From a virus, in IMG/VR virus record IMGVR_UViG_3300050821_002260, positions 1-64,000 of that record: 64,000 nt of DNA, one strand, 5' to 3'. Positions 24,194 through 32,464 of this stretch are shown piece after piece (the stretch's first letter is position 1; every line of letters starts with the position of its first letter). The notes below the pieces were generated by a model that worked only from the letters and a program-made list of their open reading frames with translations, was not told where the DNA came from and made no database searches. A program made the translations under genes and the position numbers.

Positions 24194-24700
24194 TCAGTAC
24201 CACTTATTGCTCAATGCTTCAACGCGATAAATGTTCGAGATACGATAAACTTTTGTCTGTGCATCGTATATGATTGGGCTGCGTTCCAGCTCGTAGCTTC
24301 TCTCAATCTGGACGTAACTGCTGCCCTTCGCCCCGCCTGACCAGTTGATATTCTGGAGAGCGCGATTCGTGTACTCATAGATGATGCTCACCACTCGCCG
24401 CCCATCCACGTTGGATGCGGAATCCCCACTGGCCCATATATCCACGGTCAAGCTTAGATGCCGCCAGACGTTGACTATGCCTTCTTGAGGACCTTCACAG
24501 TGGACCGCCATCATCAGAGTTGCGGCGTTGGAGCCAAAGTCCACGTACTCTCCAACAACGATATTTGGAACCTGTGTTTGACCATTTTCCACGAGAGGGT
24601 CTGTTATCAGCGGGAACAGACTCTGGATGTCAACAGGCAGCTGAGGGAACATACCGTTCCTCAAGAGATTGACAGCCAAGCGTGCGACCAATTCTGACAT
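24194..24700 (-). CDS. Tail terminator/completion-like protein
   Basis: 168 residues with RLAVNLLRNGMFPQLPVDIQ, LMMAVHCEGPQEGIVNVWRH and VQIERSYELERSPIIYD segments. Size, mixed alpha/beta character and position just upstream of the tube gene fit a tail terminator (gpU/gp17-like), an inference from synteny. Immediately follows the hydrolase stop. Confidence 0.55.
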   Translation of the reverse strand: MSELVARLAVNLLRNGMFPQLPVDIQSLFPLITDPLVENGQTQVPNIVVGEYVDFGSNAATLMMAVHCEGPQEGIVNVWRHLSLTVDIWASGDSASNVDGRRVVSIIYEYTNRALQNINWSGGAKGSSYVQIERSYELERSPIIYDAQTKVYRISNIYRVEALSNKWY

Positions 24701-25117
24701 CTACGCTCCCTTGCAAAAATGAGTCGAACCGATTTGAATAGTCTCCACGACATTGCCCCATTCTGTTGGAGGCTTGGTCAGTGGAGGGTCATAGTAGAGT
24801 GTCGCTCCACTTGTCGGGTCTGGACCCGGAGATGCCAGTGCTTCATCAGCCGCCGCGAAACAGTCTACAGAGATGCTGTCCTCTTGCGGCCATTTGATTA
24901 GATTCGGGTCGCCAGGAGCGGTCATCCCAGAGAACTGCCACTTGTGAGTGATGACTTGCACTATGGTCTCTCCCCACCATCCGGGATGTGCCACTCGGTT
25001 TCTAATGACCCATCCCTTAGCCACTCTAATGACGTGGGACTGGTCCCTGCCTTCTCTCCACAAGTCTATCGCTAACAGCACGGCTGGATAGTTTTCAAAG
25101 CTGCTCATGTTATCCAA
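24701..25117 (-). CDS. Cell-wall hydrolase, SleB/CwlJ-like
   Basis: 138 residues. WREGRDQSHVIRVAKGWVIR and NRVAHPGWWGETIVQVITHK then WQFSGM match the Hydrolase_2 (SleB) pattern, with a conserved Glu near residue 18; later DPTSGATLYYDP and IGSTHFCKGA are the family's C-terminal signature. SleB-type enzymes cleave peptidoglycan as lytic transglycosylases. There is no signal peptide. Lying within the tail module it may be a virion-associated lysin for entry or the lysis enzyme. Overlaps its upstream neighbour by 8 nt. Confidence 0.8.
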   Translation of the reverse strand: MDNMSSFENYPAVLLAIDLWREGRDQSHVIRVAKGWVIRNRVAHPGWWGETIVQVITHKWQFSGMTAPGDPNLIKWPQEDSISVDCFAAADEALASPGPDPTSGATLYYDPPLTKPPTEWGNVVETIQIGSTHFCKGA

Positions 25118-25619
25118 TCTGACGGGCTGAGGCAGCGCCTATCGTCATCTTGTAATTCAATTTCGCAAGTCTCTCTGTAATCGGGCTCCAATACTTGTCC
25201 TTGATGTCGTTGAACGATTTCTCATGAAACCGGCGTGGACGCATTCTGGAAGTGCCCCAGATTAGATACGGGGCGATAGGGTCATTGGTCGTCACATAGA
25301 CCGTGAAGCGTCTAGACGTGACCTCTTCTGGTAGACTAGCCTTGATGCTCTTTCGCAGCTTGCCACTCTGTTCGTGTATCAGCCTGTCGTCGTGTGGAGT
25401 ATCTTTTGGCTTGTTCACACTGTAAGGATGGCCTAGAGCAGCCAGTTCTTGCAGCGTGTGGTCGTCTAGACTTAGATTCTTGTCGACCTGCTTCATGTAG
25501 TTCTTGGACACTTCACCAAGTCCTTCGAGAATGGCTTCTTGGACCAGTTTGCTGACCGTTCCAGATTTGACAATGAGCTGGAAGCCAGCTTTCGTCACGA
25601 CTTTGTCACTGAGCGCCAT
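25110..25619 (-). CDS. HK97 gp10-like neck/tail-completion protein
   Basis: 169 residues. QSGKLRKSIKASLPEEVTSR followed by FTVYVTTNDPIAPYLIWGTS and RMRPRRFHEKSF is the characteristic layout of HK97 gp10-like proteins: 'SG-L..S' then 'Y..-W-G' then 'RP..F'. These sit between head connectors and tail terminator, as here. N-terminal helix 'VSKLVQEAILEGLGEV' also fits. Confidence 0.7.
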   Translation of the reverse strand: MALSDKVVTKAGFQLIVKSGTVSKLVQEAILEGLGEVSKNYMKQVDKNLSLDDHTLQELAALGHPYSVNKPKDTPHDDRLIHEQSGKLRKSIKASLPEEVTSRRFTVYVTTNDPIAPYLIWGTSRMRPRRFHEKSFNDIKDKYWSPITERLAKLNYKMTIGAASARQIG

Positions 25620-26105
25620 TTACGGTCCTATCTCAATTCCCAAACCAGAGCGATTGGTGCGACGTAGAATAGTGTGGTACCAGACTTGATTCGCCGCGAC
25701 GCCCCATGTCACAGGTTCTAGCTGGTCAGCCACTTCCCACAACTTGCCGTTCCATTCTACGATGTCGCCGGCATATTCGTCATTGACCACTTTGTTTACG
25801 AGCGTGTAGGCTGCCGTATAGCCTCTGAGCAAGAATTCGCTGTAGACGTCTAGGTCACTGACCGTGAAATACCCGCCTTTGATGAGGTCGATGCTTTTCA
25901 ACGCTGACAGCCAGACGTACTCGAATCGGACAGTCCATTTCGGCTTGCGGAAAGTTTCGTCAGGCTTCGTCACATTACCTTGCTTGTCGTAGCCTTGAAA
26001 TATGTAGACCTTGACTCGCTTCTGGTTCTTGCCGGACGATTCCAGCCACGCCTTGCGAGCGTTGTCGTAATCCCCGATACCTCCCCAATTTCCCAAGTCG
26101 CCCAT
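25620..26105 (-). CDS. Head closure/connector-like protein
   Basis: 161 residues. RVKVYIFQGYDKQGNVTKPD, DIVEWNGKLWEVADQLEPVT and WYHTILRRTN. The 'VEWNGKLWEV' hairpin is typical of small beta-barrel stopper proteins (gp16/gpFII-type), so head-closure is likely, by fold reading and position. It abuts the gp10-like gene. Confidence 0.55.
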   Translation of the reverse strand: MGDLGNWGGIGDYDNARKAWLESSGKNQKRVKVYIFQGYDKQGNVTKPDETFRKPKWTVRFEYVWLSALKSIDLIKGGYFTVSDLDVYSEFLLRGYTAAYTLVNKVVNDEYAGDIVEWNGKLWEVADQLEPVTWGVAANQVWYHTILRRTNRSGLGIEIGP

Positions 26106-26108
26106 AGA

Positions 26109-26846
26109 TCACCTAGACGGCGTCCACTCTGGTAATACGAAACCAGTCGGTGTAGCAATTGACGGTCTGTACTGACGGCCCTGCCCTTTATAGAAATCGT
26201 CGCGTGTGTTATACGCTTTCGCTTGCAATTTCACAGCGATTTCTGAAAACGATTTCGCCATTTGTGATGGACTGAAACTTTGGTCCCCGGCGCTCGTATC
26301 ATAGCGAGTAGAAAATCTGGTCGCTAGAGCGCTCGCTATGAACGACGCCGCTAACTGTGTGATAGCATTGAACAGGCCATCAGGGACATCCGATGGAGCA
26401 GTTCCATTCACAGGCAACGGTTCACAGTTTGCGATAGTTGGAGCACCTGTGTAATATTGAGTGTAGCCGATTTCATTAGCAGCTCTATTAAGCTGATGGT
26501 CCCACTCTACGTCGTCCATCCACGTGTAATTGAATGTGACGTCTACAGAGTCCCCATCGCCAGGAGTCGTTGTAGAAATGAAATTCACGATACCGTTCTT
26601 TGGGTCTGGCACGGTGTAATCTGCGTTGAAATTCATCGGAGCATTGTTCTTGTAGATTTGTGGGAACAGGCTTTTCCCGTTGTAGGTCTGAATCACGAGA
26701 CGTTGCTGTGGAATCTGAAATACAAGATTAGTTCCGTCTTGGACTCCCTGTAACGGCTTGAAACGGAACACGATTTTGCTGTCATACTGGTCGTCGATAT
26801 TGTTTCTGGCAGCGTTAATTCCGGCTTGTTGTGAGTATAGAGACAT
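26109..26846 (-). CDS. Head-tail connector-region protein (245 aa)
   Basis: N-terminal 130 residues are a beta domain (IVFRFKPLQGVQDGTNLVFQ; MNFNADYTVPDPKNGIVNFI; SVDVTFNYTWMDDVEW), the hairpin-rich 'DYTVDPxxGxVxF' pattern found in many phage structural proteins. The C-terminal part is helical (AITQLAASFIASALATRFST) like adaptor proteins. A fusion of a decoration domain with an adaptor is possible. Confidence 0.5.
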   Translation of the reverse strand: MSLYSQQAGINAARNNIDDQYDSKIVFRFKPLQGVQDGTNLVFQIPQQRLVIQTYNGKSLFPQIYKNNAPMNFNADYTVPDPKNGIVNFISTTTPGDGDSVDVTFNYTWMDDVEWDHQLNRAANEIGYTQYYTGAPTIANCEPLPVNGTAPSDVPDGLFNAITQLAASFIASALATRFSTRYDTSAGDQSFSPSQMAKSFSEIAVKLQAKAYNTRDDFYKGQGRQYRPSIATPTGFVLPEWTPSR

Positions 26847-26848
26847 GG

Positions 26849-27169
26849 CTAAATCGAATTCACCACGAAAGCGTAGGTCGGTGTTACGATACCGCCTATC
26901 GTGACATTGATTCCTGTCGGATGTAATTTCTGGTGTAGACCTTGGTGCTCTACAGTGATATCGCTAGCTCCGGTCGTAGTGGTAGTCGTTATAGAAAATG
27001 TCCCATCTCCGTTGTCATGCATCAAAATTCTAGTGCCTTCCCATTCTATCGAACTGTCAGCCACGCCAGCACCTCCAGAAATATCGTGAGTTGAAATAGA
27101 AAAAGTACCGTCTCCATTGTCGTGCATCTTGATATGGAGGCCTTCTTTTTCTATGGTCTTGTCAGCCAT
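26849..27169 (-). CDS. Repeat protein with MHDNGDGTFSI units
   Basis: 106 residues built from three related units. Two contain the exact string MHDNGDGTFSI, each preceded by 'EGxxIx', and the third has the diverged LHQKLHPTG. The unit is about 40 residues of beta hairpin. Similar 'NGDGTF' units occur as decoration modules in phage structural proteins. Function unknown. Confidence 0.55.
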   Translation of the reverse strand: MADKTIEKEGLHIKMHDNGDGTFSISTHDISGGAGVADSSIEWEGTRILMHDNGDGTFSITTTTTTGASDITVEHQGLHQKLHPTGINVTIGGIVTPTYAFVVNSI

Positions 27170-27497
27170 CGCGTCTTCGTCTTTCCGGCCCAGGATAGTC
27201 CTGAGAGAGGTCAGCGCTTCTCACGAACACGGTTTTGTCTTCCAATTTTTCCAACCGGCGCTCTGCGGCTTCTGCTAGAGTTTTCAATCTCTCGTTGCCG
27301 ACTTTTAGTTCGCTGATCATGACTTCTCGAGATTTTGTTTCCTGCTCGTGTGTCTTTTTCCACGCATCAAATCCGTTCATTCTCTCACCTAGAAGCTTCA
27401 CCGCAACGTATTGTGACCCGAGAAACCCTGCTATTAGAATCCCCCATGTGATGATATTTGAAAGAGAAACATCCCAGAACAGATTGACCGGTGGCAT
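27162..27497 (-). CDS. Membrane-anchored coiled-coil protein (111 aa)
   Basis: I place the start at 27497 because GGAGAAATA precedes it and the next codons give a clean N-terminal anchor: NLFWDVSLSNIITWGILIAG (span about 6-32). A coiled coil follows (LKVGNERLKTLAEAAERRLE). This layout resembles phage spanin- or holin-associated small membrane proteins. It lies next to another coiled-coil/TM protein, so both may belong to lysis; inference only. Confidence 0.55.
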   Translation of the reverse strand: MPPVNLFWDVSLSNIITWGILIAGFLGSQYVAVKLLGERMNGFDAWKKTHEQETKSREVMISELKVGNERLKTLAEAAERRLEKLEDKTVFVRSADLSQDYPGPERRRRDG

Positions 27498-27505
27498 TAT
27501 TTCTC

Positions 27506-28093
27506 CTATGGTTTTTTCGACAGAAGCACGAGCGCTGTTACAATCCAACCAGCTACCATCCCTACGATTATCAGCACCTGAGAGAAAGTCCATTTGTTCT
27601 GTGTACTACTAGATTCGGTAGCTGCGGCTTTTCCCAAACCGTACTGACCTGAGCCTTCGAGAGTTTGAACCCTAGATTTCAATTCTTCTAGCGCCTTCTC
27701 TGACGCTGTGAATAGACCCACAATCTCTGGCCTCAGCATCAGCTTGGCAATCAAATCATTAAGCGTGTTTCTCCATTCATTCGATTGAGCCTTGTAAAGT
27801 GTTAATTGGACCTGTGCCTCAGCGAGTGCTTCTTTCGCTGCGATAAACGCCGCTGTAGTCAGTTTGTCTTGTGCGACCAGAGCAGCGGCGACTGCTTTTT
27901 CTGCTGCTGCTAGAGCCGCCGCGACCGCTTCTTTAGCAGCGAGAAATTGAGCATCCGTCCGCTTATCAGATTCAGAAATGAGTTTTTCAACATACTGACG
28001 TAAACTTACAGTAGATTGCTCACTGTCGTAATTTGCGTCATGCTGTTCTTTTCCCATTGCGCTCTGGTCCTCAGTGATGGTTTCTACTAGCAC
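27506..28093 (-). CDS. Coiled-coil protein with C-terminal membrane span
   Basis: 195 residues. Long Ala-rich helix repeats (AAKEAVAAALAAAEKAVAAA, then TTAAFIAAKEALAEAQVQL) followed by a C-terminal span FSQVLIIVGMVAGWIVTALV and KKP tail. Such tail-anchored Ala-rich coiled coils are common in phage genomes near holins. GTG start, 4 nt after an 11/12 copy of the leader motif. Function unknown. Confidence 0.6.
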   Translation of the reverse strand: MLVETITEDQSAMGKEQHDANYDSEQSTVSLRQYVEKLISESDKRTDAQFLAAKEAVAAALAAAEKAVAAALVAQDKLTTAAFIAAKEALAEAQVQLTLYKAQSNEWRNTLNDLIAKLMLRPEIVGLFTASEKALEELKSRVQTLEGSGQYGLGKAAATESSSTQNKWTFSQVLIIVGMVAGWIVTALVLLSKKP

Positions 28094-28094
28094 A

Positions 28095-29297
28095 CTAAGA
28101 ATTACTTTCTAAGAGTTCTGTTATTTTGCTCGCTACTACGTCTGGTGAAAGCTGTGCTAGACATGGAGGAACAGAGCCAGCAGATCGGCAACTACCAGTG
28201 TCTATGAAGCACCCCGTCGTACAAGACTTCTCGCCGTTCTCTAGCAATCCAGTCACATATGGAACACGCATCCCATGCGCTGTAGGGAAGTAATGAAGAA
28301 ACGGCTCCCACTCATGGGGTCCATACGTCACTAGACATTTCCCGCCTCTAGATGCCTTCGCATACAAGAGGCCCGTATCCGAGCTACAATTTAGGTGTGA
28401 TTGTATGACCATCGCTGCTGACTCTCTTAGCGAAAATGCTCCTGATAGATTAGCGATATTTGTGCCCATCCACGGCTCGCCTTTTCGCACGTGAGAATCG
28501 AGCACTATCCAGAAGTAGTTTCTAGAGCACAGTCTCACAACCTCTTTCCAGTACGGATAATCCTTGTACATCGTGCTGGCGTGGGGCAGGAGAGTTATGA
28601 CCTTGAAACCCTTGTTCTTGATAGGCGTTAGGAGCCTGTCTGCCAGCGTGAGTTCTTGCTCAGTAGGATAGTAGTAGACCGTGCGCTCTTCTCTGGTCAT
28701 ATCTTCTGGGCCGACATGAGCGTGCTGGCAATACATGTCCAGTGCGATATGCTTGTAACGCTGGATTACTGAATGACTGGCCTGCTTGACGAAATCTTGT
28801 TCATCAGCGTTCAGTTCGCTAGGGTTTTTCCTGAGCAGAGAAACCATGAATTCGTTGAGCTGAGGCTTTGTCCTGAGGTGGATTTTGTAGTCTAGACCAC
28901 CCTTGAGCGGCACATCATAGTTCAGCCAGTACCAGTCCTCTGTCATGGAATCGAACATATCCTCAGTGGCGTCGTAGTCCAGGAAATGCAGCACTCTGTC
29001 GATGTACGGATTCCCTTTCAGGATATCTGGATAGCGACAGATGTAGACTATGGTACATTTTGGGAATTTCTTCTTGAGACCGTACATGGCGGGTGTAGAA
29101 TATAGAACGTCTCCAAGTCCCCACGTGTGATTCACGACCACTGTTTTCCCGTTGAGATCGGTGTCCTTTGTGAATTCTTTCCTGAGAGCAAGCCTCTTCC
29201 TGTAATTTCCCCACTCGTAGTGCCTTACTTTTTGGCCGAGAACGTTTGTGATAATTTCTGCTTTAGAGATAGGGATGCTTGGTGGTACTTCCTGCAT
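28095..29297 (-). CDS. Glycosyltransferase family 9-like (heptosyltransferase-type)
   Basis: 400 residues. NHTWGLGDVLYSTPAMYGLK is the GT9 N-terminal loop ('G-x-GD-xxxxTP..'), followed by the Rossmann strand CTIVYICRYPDI; the C-terminal domain has VITLLPHASTMYKDYPYW and VIQSHLNCSSDTGLLYAKAS, typical donor-binding motifs of ADP-heptose transferases. Strong SD GGAGG before the ATG, which lies 73 nt inside the previous gene. Part of a five-gene sugar/methyl cassette. Confidence 0.75.
   Translation of the reverse strand: MQEVPPSIPISKAEIITNVLGQKVRHYEWGNYRKRLALRKEFTKDTDLNGKTVVVNHTWGLGDVLYSTPAMYGLKKKFPKCTIVYICRYPDILKGNPYIDRVLHFLDYDATEDMFDSMTEDWYWLNYDVPLKGGLDYKIHLRTKPQLNEFMVSLLRKNPSELNADEQDFVKQASHSVIQRYKHIALDMYCQHAHVGPEDMTREERTVYYYPTEQELTLADRLLTPIKNKGFKVITLLPHASTMYKDYPYWKEVVRLCSRNYFWIVLDSHVRKGEPWMGTNIANLSGAFSLRESAAMVIQSHLNCSSDTGLLYAKASRGGKCLVTYGPHEWEPFLHYFPTAHGMRVPYVTGLLENGEKSCTTGCFIDTGSCRSAGSVPPCLAQLSPDVVASKITELLESNS
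28097..28108 (-). promoter_or_regulatory. Leader motif, AAAGTAATTCTT
   Basis: 11 of 12 match. It lies in the last codons (L-E-S-N-S) of the glycosyltransferase, only 4 nt before the GTG at 28093, closer than the other copies. If it is a promoter element it would not suit that start, so this copy is weaker evidence. Confidence 0.3.
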
Positions 29298-30172
29298 GAC
29301 TTATCCTCCAAGAATTTCAGTTCATTGGCCTTGAACAACTCGAACGCTGTTTCTGGTGTAGAAAACATGGCGTGGCACGTTTGCCCACTCGCATAGTTTT
29401 CTGGGTCGCAGAACGTACCGCGCATAGACTTTAGATTTGGCGGGAACCACATCGTATGCGGCGTATCTACTACATCAGCCAGGAACCCTAGGCCAGACGG
29501 GAACACAAAGAAGTAGTCTAGCTGGCGGATTATCTCAACAGTCGCGCCAATATGGAAAGCGCCGAGAGTGAGATAGGATGGTATATTATTCGAGAGCATC
29601 CACATGTGAAGCAACTCAGCAATTTGCAAATCATACTCCGCTCCTAGGAAGACGAACTGGGAATCTTTAGGAACGACTTTGATGACCAACTCTAGAAACT
29701 TTCGCCACTCCTCATAGGTCCAAAATCCCCAATGACGAGCGTTGCCATACGCTGAACAGTAGACACCGATTACTGGAGAGTCTTGCAGCCACACGCTATT
29801 TAGAAATTCTTCAGCATGTGAAATATACTTCTTGTTGTCCATCTCGTAATGGTAGCTAGTTTCGCCAGGAATCCAGTCTGCCACAAGATAGCCATCCTCT
29901 AGCCACTGATTGATTGACAGGAAGTAGTCCCCGTCTGGCAGTGAAGCTAAGTCAGTACCTGGAGGCAGCGTCTGTGTTACTGAAATCATGGCGTTGTGAC
30001 CGGCGTACCCACCGTTCTTGACTCCAGGCAAGATATCTAGGAATGGGGACATTCTGTTTGGGCTGTCGTTGGCGGGTTTGATGACCATTTCTCTGTCTAT
30101 GTTGCACAATTTTTGATACATAGCAGAGAAATCGCCTATGCCTGGAGGGACGTAGAACGTTAGGCTCACCAT
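29225..30172 (-). CDS. Glycosyltransferase-like protein (GT9-related)
   Basis: 315 residues. LTFYVPPGIGDFSAMYQKL resembles the GT9 glycine loop. VIGVYCSAYGNARHWGFWTY, FVFLGAEYDLQIAELLHMWM and DYFFVFPSGLGFLADVVDTP correspond to donor-domain motifs. Diverged compared with its neighbour at 28095 but paralogous in layout to the one at 30166. Substrate unknown. Confidence 0.6.
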   Translation of the reverse strand: MVSLTFYVPPGIGDFSAMYQKLCNIDREMVIKPANDSPNRMSPFLDILPGVKNGGYAGHNAMISVTQTLPPGTDLASLPDGDYFLSINQWLEDGYLVADWIPGETSYHYEMDNKKYISHAEEFLNSVWLQDSPVIGVYCSAYGNARHWGFWTYEEWRKFLELVIKVVPKDSQFVFLGAEYDLQIAELLHMWMLSNNIPSYLTLGAFHIGATVEIIRQLDYFFVFPSGLGFLADVVDTPHTMWFPPNLKSMRGTFCDPENYASGQTCHAMFSTPETAFELFKANELKFLEDKSCRKYHQASLSLKQKLSQTFSAKK

Positions 30173-31113
30173 CCCCTCCTGACTATCTCATCACAGATAT
30201 ATTTCACATCATGCCTCCCATAGTAGAGTGCCATGTGCTTTCCAGAAGCTATCATATCTGGAGGGGACCATGCGCCGTTCATTTTCTCGTCGAATGACCC
30301 ATAGAATTCATCAGAGATAGAATCCCCTTTCTGTCTCCAGAATATGGCTGTAGGGATTCTTAGATATTCTGCGACTATCCCTATTCCAGATTGGTAAGAG
30401 ACTACAAATCTAGACTTAGAAATAATCGAATAGGTCTCATCGATTCCAGTTCTCCCTATAAGATCAAGCCAAGAATCGGAATCACGATACGCGTGAATAT
30501 ACTCTTGAAAATAGCTCTTGTCATACTCTGCGCCAACGACAACGATTCCAAGCCTTAACTCTTCTTGTATAAACTTCCCGAGTGCTATCCAATCTTCAGG
30601 TTTCCAAATAGGTCCTCTATTGTGCCCTGCTTTCGTATTACCAACTAGAGGTCCCATATAGAACACGCAATACTGCCCTAATGAATTTTCGATTTCCAAT
30701 CCACGTCTTGAAGCCAATTGTGTTATTTTGAAATGCTCCATCACGTTCCAGTTTGTCTTGTATTCTGGCAGCCAATCCTCAAGACGAATCCCGCGTTCCA
30801 TAGCGGCATTCGGCATCAGGGTCCAATCAATCCCTTTCACAGAATCAGGACCATCGGGTATATATCTGAAATGCCCATCGACGTCTGTAAGGATTTCTCT
30901 GGGCGGCTGTATTATGTCCACCCTCTTCATGCCGAAAGTGTTTACGAAATCGAATCCCAGAATAAAATCCATTGCACGGCATTCTCTTACGTCGCTACTA
31001 CCGACGTTTATGACTATGTCGATAGTCTTGTCCCCAAAAGACTCTGCTATAGACTGAACCTTCGTAAGTGCCCATATAGAATCTCCAATGCCCTGTGGCA
31101 CCAAAAATTTCAT
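30166..31113 (-). CDS. Glycosyltransferase-like protein (GT9-related)
   Basis: 315 residues. MKFLVPQGIGDSIWALTKVQ is a GT9-type N-terminal loop; later LGIVVVGAEYDKSYFQEYIH and SRFVVSYQSGIGIVAEYLRI with IFWRQKG match the donor-site region. Same size and order of motifs as the 29225 gene, so they are likely duplicates. Overlaps both neighbours slightly, indicating one operon. Confidence 0.6.
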   Translation of the reverse strand: MKFLVPQGIGDSIWALTKVQSIAESFGDKTIDIVINVGSSDVRECRAMDFILGFDFVNTFGMKRVDIIQPPREILTDVDGHFRYIPDGPDSVKGIDWTLMPNAAMERGIRLEDWLPEYKTNWNVMEHFKITQLASRRGLEIENSLGQYCVFYMGPLVGNTKAGHNRGPIWKPEDWIALGKFIQEELRLGIVVVGAEYDKSYFQEYIHAYRDSDSWLDLIGRTGIDETYSIISKSRFVVSYQSGIGIVAEYLRIPTAIFWRQKGDSISDEFYGSFDEKMNGAWSPPDMIASGKHMALYYGRHDVKYICDEIVRRGW

Positions 31114-31754
31114 GCTTCTTCCTTTTCTAAATGCAAGAGTGTGTTACCGCCTTGAGTCTCTGGAAAATCAAATCTCTTTACATGCAGATTCAGAGCAATG
31201 GGAGATATAACAGCATCCCCAACCCCTTGGTCAACCGTATCCGCATTAGAATCGTCTACGAGTATCCAACGAATACCTGAAGTAATCGCCGTAAGCACAT
31301 CATGACGAGTACACTCTCTAGAGTGGCAAGCGTCTATATGGATAAAATCTACAGATGGGAACAAATGAATCCTTTGGCTATCTCCGACTAAGATAGTAGC
31401 TTTGAATCCCAGTTCTTCAAACCAATGTTCTGCCGTAGAGATGTAACTGAGCCCGTCTTCAGTCACGCCGTCGCAATCACTGTCTATTCCTAGATACCTC
31501 GTACTAGGACATGCGTGGAGAAATGCCAAAGCAGAGCACCCTCCACGCACACCAATTTCAAGCATCATACTCGGTTTTAGAACGCTGGCGACAGCGTATT
31601 TGAAACAAGCGTATTTGATTCTGTAATCTTCCGTGGCATCTCTGAGTCTTATGTGCTCATGTCTTTCTTTGTATGTCAAAAATGGACGATGGTCATAGCT
31701 CAGAGTCGGATACAGAGTCCGTATTTCCTTCACTAGCTCTTCTGGGCTACGCAC
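31110..31754 (-). CDS. SAM-dependent methyltransferase (Methyltransf_24-like)
   Basis: 214 residues. MLEIGVRGGCSALAFLHAC (64-82) is motif I, YLGIDSDCD (about 87-95) motif II, FIHIDACHSRE (137-147) motif IV and IRWILVDDSN (161-170) the strand-5 motif; the IDxxHS pattern is typical of Methyltransf_24/cephalosporin-hydroxylase-like enzymes. GTG start. It overlaps the upstream methyltransferase gene by 22 nt. Acceptor unknown, presumably a sugar or glycan in this cassette. Confidence 0.75.
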   Translation of the reverse strand: MRSPEELVKEIRTLYPTLSYDHRPFLTYKERHEHIRLRDATEDYRIKYACFKYAVASVLKPSMMLEIGVRGGCSALAFLHACPSTRYLGIDSDCDGVTEDGLSYISTAEHWFEELGFKATILVGDSQRIHLFPSVDFIHIDACHSRECTRHDVLTAITSGIRWILVDDSNADTVDQGVGDAVISPIALNLHVKRFDFPETQGGNTLLHLEKEEA

Positions 31755-32455
31755 GTTATGATATCCTCGTTTGGATTTCCCGGCCTGATGTAGCTTTCCT
31801 CGTACCCTGTGTAGAGGTGCTTGAACTCGGCCCTCCCAAGCAATATTCCTAATGACTGCTCTGTGTAGAGGAATAGATGCTCCTTAGGTTTATAGTGCTT
31901 CCAAACTCTGTTAGGTGTCATTCCATGCAGACAAGCGTTGGCGTTCGGTGTCGTGATAGCAATTATCCCGCCCGGGAGCAGGATATCCGAGACGTGTTTC
32001 AGTATCTGGTCTGGCTCTTGGATATGCTCTAGCACGTCGAACATGGTAACACAGTCATATTTCTTGTGACCGTTAAGATTCTCCATGATTGTAGAACACG
32101 TCCGCTTCTGTGCTTCTCTGGCTGCCACTGGATTCGGTTCGAAACCGTCGCAAGTGTAATGGTTTTCTGCGTACCGGATGAACTCTCCGACGCAGCAACC
32201 GATGTCCAGCAATGTAGCGTCGTCTTTGAGCCAGCGTGCCACAAGTCCCAAGCGAAACAGGTTCAGGCTTTTGTTGACCGGACTCCTAGCATACGCTAGA
32301 TAGTTCATGGCGTATTGTGTGGAGTACTGCATGGAGTCATAGCTATATTTCGTGCGTATGACTCCACACTCTAGGCATCGCAGGTACTCATCGTCCTCAG
32401 GAGACACGGTCGATTTGCTCGCACAGATAGGACAGGGTTTTCCACTCGATTTCAT
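31733..32455 (-). CDS. Class I SAM methyltransferase with zinc ribbon
   Basis: 240 residues. N-terminal zinc ribbon C8-x2-C11...C27-x2-C30, then motif I LLDIGCCVGEF (82-92), motif II DGFEPNP (103-109), motif IV CVTMFDVLEH (135-144) and ITTPNAN. This matches Methyltransf_23-type sugar or quinone-like methyltransferases, which in surface-polysaccharide clusters often carry such a ribbon. It starts the five-gene cassette. Acceptor unknown. Confidence 0.8.
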   Translation of the reverse strand: MKSSGKPCPICASKSTVSPEDDEYLRCLECGVIRTKYSYDSMQYSTQYAMNYLAYARSPVNKSLNLFRLGLVARWLKDDATLLDIGCCVGEFIRYAENHYTCDGFEPNPVAAREAQKRTCSTIMENLNGHKKYDCVTMFDVLEHIQEPDQILKHVSDILLPGGIIAITTPNANACLHGMTPNRVWKHYKPKEHLFLYTEQSLGILLGRAEFKHLYTGYEESYIRPGNPNEDIITCVAQKS

Positions 32456-32464
32456 AGTGTCTCC

